64,000 bases of DNA from Melioribacter sp051488685. GTDB lineage: Bacteria > Bacteroidota > Ignavibacteria > Ignavibacteriales > Melioribacteraceae. Position 1 is the first letter of the stretch. Every line of letters begins with the position of its first letter. The notes under the pieces are model-generated. The model searched no databases and was not told the DNA's origin. It saw nothing but the letters and a program-made list of their open reading frames with translations. Made by a program: the position numbers and the translations under genes. Where the stretch lies: contig NZ_JBPSEH010000010.1 of NCBI RefSeq assembly GCF_051488685.1, positions 28,909 through 92,908 on the forward strand, read 5' to 3'. This document shows positions 16,442 through 23,857 of this stretch, one piece after another.

Positions 16442-17890
16442 ATGAAAAAATGGCTTTATTTATTTACCGTCGTGCTGTTTCTTTTGGGATGTGGCCAGAA
16501 CAAAGCGCAGCTTAAAATTGAGCTTGCTTTTCCAAATATCGAAGTGGATTATCCAGTAGATATTCAAAATGCGGGCGATGGAAGCGACAGGATTTTTGTG
16601 GTTTCGCAGCCGGGAATTATTTATTCATTTGAGAACAAAAAAGATGCAAATTCCCCTAAAATTTTTCTCGACATAAGTCGAAAAGTCTTATTTGGCGGCG
16701 AGCAGGGATTACTGGGACTTGCTTTCCATCCCGACTTCGAGACCAATGGAGAATTTTTCGTGAACTATACGACAGATAACCCGAGAAGAACTGTGATATC
16801 GAGGTTTAAAACAAACGACGCACGTACTGAAGCAATAACCTCAAGCGAAGAAATTCTTTTAGAAATTCTGCAGCCATATTCGAACCATAATGGTGGTCAA
16901 GTTTTGTTTTGTAACGATGGTTATCTTTACATATCAACTGGTGACGGAGGTTCAGCCGGTGACCCTCAAAATAATGCCCAAAGCTTGAAGTCGCTACTCG
17001 GTAAAATATTACGAATTGATGTTGATAGAAAAGATGATGGGAAGAACTATTCGATACCTGCGGAGAATCCTTTTGTAAATAATCCCGATGCGCGCGGAGA
17101 AATCTATGCATACGGTTTACGCAATGTCTGGAGATTCAGCTACGACCCAATTACGAATTTACTCTGGGCTGCGGATGTGGGACAAAACAAATGGGAAGAA
17201 ATTGATTTGATTGAAAAAGGAAAGAATTATGGCTGGCGTATTATGGAAGGTTTTCATTGTTATAATCCTTCGACTAATTGCGACACATCCGGCTTGACGA
17301 CGCCAATATGGGAGTATGGTCACAATGAACAAGGTGGATGGTCGATAACTGGAGGATTTGTTTATCGCGGAAGCGACGCCGAAGAACTTATAGGGAAATA
17401 TGTCTATGCCGATTTCGTTTCTGGAAATATCTGGTCTCTTGAATTTAATAATGGAGCAGTAAAAAATGAGTTGTTATTTGATACCGACTATGCCATTTCT
17501 ACGTTTGGAGTAGATGAAAAGAATGAACTCTATTTTGCAAATTATACGAACGGTAGAATTTACAAATTTACAGGCTCGCCAGTTTCCGTCGGCAAAAATA
17601 GAATTCCTGCTGAAATTCAGATCAGTCAGAATTACCCAAATCCTTTCAACAGCAGTACTATTATCGATTATTATTTAGACAGTGGAAGTTATATTTCCTT
17701 AAAATTATATGATTTGGCGGGCAAAGAGGTGTCTCATCTCATCGACGAATACAAGTCTGAAGGTTGGCACAGATATCATTTTGATACTCGTGACCTGAAG
17801 GTTAAATTAGCAAGCGGAGTTTATTTTTACAAATTCACCACTTCTCGTCAACAAAATGGTATCGTAAGGAAGATAGTTTTTTTGAAATAA
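16442..17890 (+). CDS. Secreted glucose/sorbosone dehydrogenase-like protein with T9SS tail
   Basis: The 482-residue protein has a signal sequence ending in a lipobox-like LLGC (Cys17). A six-bladed beta-propeller of the PQQ-dependent aldose sugar dehydrogenase family follows (about 28-380), with the usual segments RIFVVSQPG, LLGLAFHPDF, NHNGGQVLF, YISTGDGGSAGDPQNNAQ, GEIYAYGLRNVWRFS and DVGQNKWEEI. Residues about 395-482 form a type IX secretion sorting domain (ISQNYPNPFNSSTIIDY, then GVYFYKF and RKIVFLK). Members oxidise sugars or act as Hip-like propellers; PQQ dependence is not provable here. The combination of a possible lipid anchor and a T9SS tail is odd. The ribosome site AAAGGGG is good. 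It lies upstream of the glycan locus but its role there is uncertain. Confidence 0.85.
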   Translation: MKKWLYLFTVVLFLLGCGQNKAQLKIELAFPNIEVDYPVDIQNAGDGSDRIFVVSQPGIIYSFENKKDANSPKIFLDISRKVLFGGEQGLLGLAFHPDFETNGEFFVNYTTDNPRRTVISRFKTNDARTEAITSSEEILLEILQPYSNHNGGQVLFCNDGYLYISTGDGGSAGDPQNNAQSLKSLLGKILRIDVDRKDDGKNYSIPAENPFVNNPDARGEIYAYGLRNVWRFSYDPITNLLWAADVGQNKWEEIDLIEKGKNYGWRIMEGFHCYNPSTNCDTSGLTTPIWEYGHNEQGGWSITGGFVYRGSDAEELIGKYVYADFVSGNIWSLEFNNGAVKNELLFDTDYAISTFGVDEKNELYFANYTNGRIYKFTGSPVSVGKNRIPAEIQISQNYPNPFNSSTIIDYYLDSGSYISLKLYDLAGKEVSHLIDEYKSEGWHRYHFDTRDLKVKLASGVYFYKFTTSRQQNGIVRKIVFLK

Positions 17891-18077
17891 GCTGTTAAAG
17901 AATATAATATTTTTTATTATAAAAATAACTCTCCTTAGTTTAATGACGCTTATGCTAAATAATTAACTAAAAAGTAAATTAATACTTGCTATTTTGTGAA
18001 CTAAAGTCTAATTTTACAGTTAGTTATTTTTGCAAAAAAATATACTTAATTTTAATTTTCTTATTTGGAGTTCGGGA

Positions 18078-20474
18078 ATGAATTATGGTAATTTTTCTGA
18101 AGACGGTAAGGAGTATATAATTACCAATGTTAAAACACCCACGCCGTGGATAAATTATATTTATAATGGCGAATATTTTTCCACTATTTCTAATAATGCG
18201 GGCGGTATCAGTTACATTAAAAGTCCATTGCATGGGAGAATAACAAGATATCGAATTAATGACGTACCATCGGACCGCCCCGGAAAATATATTTATGTAA
18301 AAGACGTAGAAACCGGAAAAGTCTGGACGCTAAGCTGGCAGCCCGCAGGTGAAAATCCAGAGAACTACAAAGTTATTCATGGTCTGGGATATACTACTAT
18401 CGAATCGTTTGTGGAAGGTATCCATGCACGTGTTACTTATTTTGTTCCCTTGAATAATAATCATGAAATCTGGAATATCGTTCTTACTAATAAGTCGGGG
18501 AAAAAACGTCGTTTATCCTTAACGGGCTATGTCGAGTTTGCTCTGGGGCATGGGCTTATTGACCTTATCAATCAGTGCGACGACCAGCATTTTAATAGGG
18601 CATATTTTGATAAAAATTTAAATTCCCTTTTTGCTACAAAGACCTACTGGGTTACAGAGACTAATGGTACTCAACAACAAGAAAATAAAGAATGGAATCA
18701 ATGGGCATTTTTTACGTCAAATTTCCCGATTGAAAAATATGAGACACTTCGTGAAAGATTTCTCGGCTTTTATAATAATGAATCGAATCCACAGGCAATA
18801 ATGGACGATAAATTTTCAAACCTAAATACGGACTATGGAAATGTTGTGGGTGCTATTAATGTAAAAGTAGAACTTGATGCAAACAGCCAAGAGAACGTAG
18901 TCTTTTCGTTGGGTGTACTTCCTAAAGAAACTTTTGAAGAACGGAAAAAAGAAATTCCGAAAATTATACAAAAAAATTACATCGAAAATTCTTTCAAAGA
19001 AATTCAAAATTACTGGTTAAAATTTCTGCAGCATACTCAGGTTGAAACTCCCGATAAAAACGTAAATATCTTTATGAATTATTGGGTGCCGTATCAGGCT
19101 AAAGTTGCTTTTGATATTGGAAGAGTGGCAAGTTATTATTATTGGGGAATTAGCAGAGGGTATGGTTTCAGGGACACCTCGCAGGACGTAATAGCAGTTA
19201 CAATTGCGCACCCTGAAAAGGCTAAAGAGCGTATCTTGCTCTTATCCAGGCAAATGTTTTCTGACGGAAGGGTATATCATCATTTTTATGACGATGGGAA
19301 AGGAGAATTGACCCGTCATTGCGATGATCCCGGCTGGTACATTCTTGCTGTAACAGAATATATAAAGGAGACGGGCGACTTTTCAATTTTACGAGAAAAT
19401 GTTTCTTTCGTAGATAAAAAGGAAGGTACAGTTGAGGATCATTTACTGGTCGTCGTTAATTTCATGAAAAATAATCTGGGACGTCACAGTTTACCTATCT
19501 TCGGAAGAGGAGATTGGAACGATACACTCGATTACATTGGTGGTGACGATGGTGGAGAAAGTGTCTGGGGTGCTATGTTCTATGTCGCAATGCTCAATAA
19601 ACTTATTGAACTTTTCCAATTCCTTAATGTAGATGATATAACGGATATTGTAAAACTACGTGATGAGATAAGAAAAAATATTGAGCAGTTTTGCTGGGAT
19701 GGAGAATGGTTTATTAGAGCTTTCGGAAATGGAGGTATGGTCATCGGTTCAAATAAATCAAAAGAAGGGAAAATATTTATAAATACTCAAAGCTGGGCTG
19801 CTATTTCCAATTTAAACGACAAATCGAAAGTAAAACGATCACTCGAAAGCGTTAAAAAATATCTCGATAGCGAGTACGGTCCAAAAATTTGTGCTCCAGC
19901 CTTTAAATCAATTAATCCTAATATTGGTTTGATTACCAGATGTGTTGCTGGTAAAAAAGAAAACGGCGCTGTTTTCTGTCATCCCGTCACCTGGTTAATA
20001 CAAGCTGAATGTATAATGAGAAACGGCAATAGAGCCTATGATTATTTCAGTAAACTATTGCCGAACCGCATTGACTCGGATATTTATCAGGCCGAACCGT
20101 ATGTCTATTCTCAATATATTACGAGTGACGAACATTCTTCTCCCGGAAAAGCGAGCCATTCCTGGCAAACCGGAACGGCAGCGTGGATGTACCGAATCTT
20201 TTATGATTATATCGCTGGAATACGTCCTGATTACGATGGCTTAATTGTCGACCCTGTAATCCCTGCTTCGTGGGATTTTATCCGCGTTGAAAGGATCTTC
20301 AGAGGAACTAAATATATTATCGAGGTGGAAAATCCTGACGGCGTTCAATCGGGTATTTCTTATATTATGCTTGACGGTAAAGAAATTGTAGGAAATAAAT
20401 TGCCTTTGACTAAAAATAAAATTTGTCGAGTAAAAGTTTTAATGGGAAAAACTATAGAAACCATAAATAAATAG
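18078..20474 (+). CDS. GH94 family glycoside phosphorylase, possibly N,N'-diacetylchitobiose phosphorylase
   Basis: The ATG at 18078 was chosen over an upstream TTG at 18030 because GGAG lies 9 bases before it and the protein then begins MNYGNFSEDGKEYII, as GH94 enzymes do; this gives 798 residues, the usual length for cellobiose and chitobiose phosphorylases. The N-terminal beta-sandwich carries NNAGGISYIKSP and SDRPGKYIYV; the (alpha/alpha)6 catalytic part carries GYGFRDTSQDV and GRGDWNDTLD (Asp479/Asp482), the motif holding the general acid. HPVTW and AEPYVYSQYI follow. There is no signal peptide, so it acts in the cytoplasm with phosphate. Next to GH130 and GH125 enzymes of N-glycan core breakdown, the chitobiose core is the attractive substrate, but cellobiose or another beta-glycoside cannot be excluded. 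Confidence 0.9.
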   Translation: MNYGNFSEDGKEYIITNVKTPTPWINYIYNGEYFSTISNNAGGISYIKSPLHGRITRYRINDVPSDRPGKYIYVKDVETGKVWTLSWQPAGENPENYKVIHGLGYTTIESFVEGIHARVTYFVPLNNNHEIWNIVLTNKSGKKRRLSLTGYVEFALGHGLIDLINQCDDQHFNRAYFDKNLNSLFATKTYWVTETNGTQQQENKEWNQWAFFTSNFPIEKYETLRERFLGFYNNESNPQAIMDDKFSNLNTDYGNVVGAINVKVELDANSQENVVFSLGVLPKETFEERKKEIPKIIQKNYIENSFKEIQNYWLKFLQHTQVETPDKNVNIFMNYWVPYQAKVAFDIGRVASYYYWGISRGYGFRDTSQDVIAVTIAHPEKAKERILLLSRQMFSDGRVYHHFYDDGKGELTRHCDDPGWYILAVTEYIKETGDFSILRENVSFVDKKEGTVEDHLLVVVNFMKNNLGRHSLPIFGRGDWNDTLDYIGGDDGGESVWGAMFYVAMLNKLIELFQFLNVDDITDIVKLRDEIRKNIEQFCWDGEWFIRAFGNGGMVIGSNKSKEGKIFINTQSWAAISNLNDKSKVKRSLESVKKYLDSEYGPKICAPAFKSINPNIGLITRCVAGKKENGAVFCHPVTWLIQAECIMRNGNRAYDYFSKLLPNRIDSDIYQAEPYVYSQYITSDEHSSPGKASHSWQTGTAAWMYRIFYDYIAGIRPDYDGLIVDPVIPASWDFIRVERIFRGTKYIIEVENPDGVQSGISYIMLDGKEIVGNKLPLTKNKICRVKVLMGKTIETINK

Positions 20475-20482
20475 AGACACTT

Positions 20483-21442
20483 ATGCTTGTTCGATACGAA
20501 CGAAATCCTATTATTACAAGAAAAGATATTCCTGCAGTCAACCGTCAACTATATGATGTATCTTCAGTTTTTAATCCCGGTGCGATTAAATTTAATGATA
20601 AGTATTTACTCATTCTTAGAGTTCAAACCAGGGGCAGAGAAACTTTTCTTATGAAAGCCCTTAGCGATGATGGAATTAATTTTGAAGTCGATCGTTCCAT
20701 CATTAAGTTCGAGGGCATCGAGAAGGTTAAGGATAAAATCTACCACATCTACGATACTCGAATTACTAAAATTGGCACACATTATTATTTGATGTTTGCA
20801 ATGGATATGGACGCTGGTTGCCGTCTCGGTTTGGCAAGAACTGAAGACTTCGATAATTATGAATTTTTAGGCATTGTTTCGCAAGACGATTCCAGGAATG
20901 GAGTCCTTTTCCCTGAAAAAATTAACGGAAAGTTTTTACGTTTTGAGCGCCCAAACAGTGTAAAACTGAAAGGTGGGCCAACAACGGGAAACACAATTTA
21001 TTTATCTGAATCCGACGACCTGATTAATTGGAAATACGTAGAACCTGTTATGTCAGGTAGATTTCACTATTGGGACGAAAATATCGGATCGGGACCTCCA
21101 CCAATTAAAACCAAAGAAGGCTGGATTCATGTTTATCACGGCGTAGCTACTCATTTTTCGAGTTCAAATATTTATCAAGCTGGTGTTTCTTTGCACGACC
21201 TGAATAATCCAGCAAAAGTTATTGCACGTGGCAGCTTGAATATACTTGAACCGAGAGAAATGTATGAAATGGTTGGTCAGGTCCAGAATGTTTGTTTCCC
21301 CTCAGGTGTGATAGTTGAAAAAGATAAAGACGGGTATGCTTTACCGGACAGCAAAGTATTAATCTATTACGGCGCGGCCGATACTGTTGTTGCACTTGCA
21401 TTTACAACTATTGAGGAGCTTATTGATGCCGCTAAGATTTAA
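20483..21442 (+). CDS. GH130 beta-mannoside phosphorylase, probable Man-beta-1,4-GlcNAc phosphorylase
   Basis: The 319-residue enzyme is a five-bladed beta-propeller of family GH130. Visible family marks are SVFNPGAIKF, RVQTRGRETF, the catalytic segment YDTRITKI with Asp91, LFPEKINGKFLRFERP, and the phosphate/substrate residues in YHGVA. It lacks a signal peptide. GH130 enzymes phosphorolyse beta-1,4-mannosides; in Bacteroides thetaiotaomicron a relative releases mannose 1-phosphate from Man-GlcNAc derived from N-glycans. It follows the GH94 gene by 8 bp and overlaps the next gene, and a GH125 mannosidase is two genes on, so the same role is likely here. Exact specificity (GlcNAc versus Man or Glc acceptor) needs comparison with characterised subgroups. 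Confidence 0.9.
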   Translation: MLVRYERNPIITRKDIPAVNRQLYDVSSVFNPGAIKFNDKYLLILRVQTRGRETFLMKALSDDGINFEVDRSIIKFEGIEKVKDKIYHIYDTRITKIGTHYYLMFAMDMDAGCRLGLARTEDFDNYEFLGIVSQDDSRNGVLFPEKINGKFLRFERPNSVKLKGGPTTGNTIYLSESDDLINWKYVEPVMSGRFHYWDENIGSGPPPIKTKEGWIHVYHGVATHFSSSNIYQAGVSLHDLNNPAKVIARGSLNILEPREMYEMVGQVQNVCFPSGVIVEKDKDGYALPDSKVLIYYGAADTVVALAFTTIEELIDAAKI

Positions 21443-22526
21443 TCTGAATATGTGTCTTATTCCTGTCGTAATTTTTAACTCATTCTTGTTTAGTCAATCA
21501 CTTCCCCGCCCAATTATAGAATTTAATCCTCGACATTATATCGTCTATCGTACTGATGAAAAAATTACAGTTGACGGTTCGCTTGACGAAAAATGCTGGG
21601 CTTCAGCTCTCTGGACTGAAGATTTTATTGATATCGAAGGTACTATACGCCCTCATCCTAGATTCAAAACCCGTGTTAAGATGCTGTGGGACGATAAATA
21701 TTTTTATATTGCCGCTGAACTGGAGGAACCTGATATTTGGGCGACATTAAAAAACCGCGACGACATTATATTTTATGATAACGACTTTGAAATCTTTATA
21801 GACCCTGATGGCGATAGCCATCGTTATCTGGAATTTGAAATGAATGCTTTAAATACAGTTTGGGATCTACTTCTTATCGAACCATACAGAGATGGTGAAA
21901 AAGTTGCACTGCACAATTACGATATTAAGGGACTCAAAACAGGAGTTAAAATATTTGGAACACTTAATAAACCGGGTGATATTGACAGTTGCTGGACAGT
22001 TGAAGTTGCATTTCCGTGGAGCGCTTTCAGTGAAATTACGGAATTAGAATTGCCTCCGCGCGATAAAGATCAATGGAGAATTAATTTTTCAAGAGTAGAA
22101 TGGAAAACAACCATAAATGATAATAAGTATGAAAAGACAATTAATCCTGAAACAGGTAAATCTTATCCCGAAGACAACTGGGTCTGGAGTCCGCAGGGCG
22201 TAATTAATATGCATTATCCGGAAATGTGGGGTTTTATTCAATTCTCAACTAGCACCGCAAATACTAAAAATATCGAATTCTCATTTGATGAAATCGAGAA
22301 AATTAAATGGTTATTACGACAGATCTATTATGCACAGAGGGAATTTTATGAAAAAAACAAAAGGTATTGTGATGATCTCTCGCTTCTCCAGATAGCTGAT
22401 ATAAATCGTTATGGTGTGACTCTCGAAGCTACGACAAATTTATACGAAGTCTCAGTTAAACTTAACGCTAATTCTTTTCTGCGAATTACTCAGGATGGAT
22501 TAATTAAAATTATTACAAAAAAATGA
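21426..22526 (+). CDS. Exported CBM9-like carbohydrate-binding protein
   Basis: The start at 21426 is preferred because GAGGAG precedes it by about 6 bases and it opens a signal-peptide-like sequence (basic MPLRFN, hydrophobic CLIPVVIFNSFLF, then SQ); it overlaps the GH130 gene by 17 bp. The 366-residue protein has a beta-sandwich of the family-9-like type found next to Bacteroidota glycosidases: VDGSLDEKCWASALWTEDF, FKTRVKMLWDDKYFYIAAEL, YDNDFEIFIDPDGDSHRYLEFEMNA, and WTVEVAFPW. The final 80 residues are a helical and beta appendage with no recognised motif. There is no catalytic signature. Binding of a sugar at the cell envelope is inferred from the fold, and its position between two glycosidase genes supports it. 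Confidence 0.8.
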   Translation: MPLRFNLNMCLIPVVIFNSFLFSQSLPRPIIEFNPRHYIVYRTDEKITVDGSLDEKCWASALWTEDFIDIEGTIRPHPRFKTRVKMLWDDKYFYIAAELEEPDIWATLKNRDDIIFYDNDFEIFIDPDGDSHRYLEFEMNALNTVWDLLLIEPYRDGEKVALHNYDIKGLKTGVKIFGTLNKPGDIDSCWTVEVAFPWSAFSEITELELPPRDKDQWRINFSRVEWKTTINDNKYEKTINPETGKSYPEDNWVWSPQGVINMHYPEMWGFIQFSTSTANTKNIEFSFDEIEKIKWLLRQIYYAQREFYEKNKRYCDDLSLLQIADINRYGVTLEATTNLYEVSVKLNANSFLRITQDGLIKIITKK

Positions 22527-23854
22527 TACGACGCCCGACCTATAATAACAGATGTTTTCACAGTGCTGCAGTGGATGAATTAATTGAAAACATGCGCAGT
22601 AAAATTGCTGATAAAGAGATTGCCGATTTGTTTGCCAACTGTTTTCCTAATACTCTGGATACCACAGTTAAATTTGAGATTAAAGACAATGTCCCGGATA
22701 CTTTTATTATAACCGGCGATATAAATGCTATGTGGTTACGAGATTCTACTGCGCAGGTATGGCATTATTTACCTCTTGTTAAACAAGATTCGAGATTGGA
22801 ACAATTAATTCTCGGACTTTTGAACAGGCAGTTAAAGTTTGTTCAAATAGATCCCTATGCAAATGCTTTTAATGATGCCGCAAAAGAAAGCGTTTGGAGC
22901 GGCGACCTGACAGAAATGAAATCCGAAGTATATGAGCGTAAATGGGAATTAGATTCACTCTGCTATGTTATTCGGCTTGCATACGGCTTTTATAAAACAA
23001 CCAACAATAAAAAGTATTTTTCAAATGATTGGAAAAAATCATTCGAATTAATTGTTAGAACCTTCAAAGAGCAACAACGCAAACATGATAAAGGTCCTTA
23101 TAAATTTGGAAGAATTACTTCCTGGAGTACAGATACCGTACCAGGAGACGGGTACGGAAATCCAATAAAACCAAACGGGATGATTGTCTCGATATTTAGA
23201 CCCTCCGACGATGCCACTATATTTCCTTTTCTTGTCCCTTCGAATTTGTTTGCAATAAAATCGTTGCGACAGCTTGCTGAAATTTATAGAGAAATCTATG
23301 GAGATTCTGAAGCAGCAAGTGAAGCGACTGAATTAGCTGATGAAATTGAAGTAGCTGTTTATAAATTTGCCGTCAAGGAGCACCTCAACTACGGGAAAAT
23401 ATTTGCTTACGAAATTGACGGATTCGGCAATTGTTTGTTCATCGACGACGCCAATATACCAAGCTTACTTTCTTTGCCATACCTTGGTATCGTTTCTTAT
23501 AATGACGAAATATATCTGAATACCCGAAAATTTATCTTCAGTGAAAATAATCCATACTACTTCGTAGGAAAGGCAGGCGATGGTGTAGGAAGTCCCCACA
23601 CACTGCTTAATAGAATTTGGCATCTTTCCATTATAATGAGAGCACTTACAAGCAATAATGAAGATGAAATTATTCATTGCCTAAAATTGCTAAAGGCAAC
23701 ACACGCCGAAACATGGTTTATGCATGAGTCCTTCAACAAGGATAACCCTTATGACTATACCAGATCCTGGTTTGCCTGGGCTAATTCACTCTTTGGAGAA
23801 TTAATATTAAAGATTAACAACGAATATCCTGAATTGTTAAAAAAGACTTATTGA
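22523..23854 (+). CDS. GH125 exo-alpha-1,6-mannosidase
   Basis: The 443-residue protein matches family GH125 (formerly DUF1237) across its full length: FANCFPNTLDTTV, AMWLRDSTAQVWHYLP, YERKWELDSLCYVIRLAY, SIFRPSDDATIFPFLVPSN, IDDANIPSLLSLPYLG, and the C-terminal WFMHESF with DYTRSWFAWANSLFGELI. The family removes non-reducing alpha-1,6-linked mannose by inversion. No signal peptide is present, so it should act on imported oligosaccharides in the cytoplasm. Start and previous stop overlap (ATGA), and the GH3 gene follows by 3 bp, so it is within one operon with GH94 and GH130. It would clear the alpha-1,6 arm so that the GH130 enzyme can reach Man-beta-1,4-GlcNAc. Confidence 0.93.
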   Translation: MIRRPTYNNRCFHSAAVDELIENMRSKIADKEIADLFANCFPNTLDTTVKFEIKDNVPDTFIITGDINAMWLRDSTAQVWHYLPLVKQDSRLEQLILGLLNRQLKFVQIDPYANAFNDAAKESVWSGDLTEMKSEVYERKWELDSLCYVIRLAYGFYKTTNNKKYFSNDWKKSFELIVRTFKEQQRKHDKGPYKFGRITSWSTDTVPGDGYGNPIKPNGMIVSIFRPSDDATIFPFLVPSNLFAIKSLRQLAEIYREIYGDSEAASEATELADEIEVAVYKFAVKEHLNYGKIFAYEIDGFGNCLFIDDANIPSLLSLPYLGIVSYNDEIYLNTRKFIFSENNPYYFVGKAGDGVGSPHTLLNRIWHLSIIMRALTSNNEDEIIHCLKLLKATHAETWFMHESFNKDNPYDYTRSWFAWANSLFGELILKINNEYPELLKKTY

Positions 23855-23857
23855 TAT

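Noticed and set aside
18030..18077. Longer N-terminus of the GH94 protein from a TTG
   Set aside because: The downstream ATG has a GGAG site and matches the family N-terminus; the extra 16 residues are Asn/Phe-rich without counterpart.
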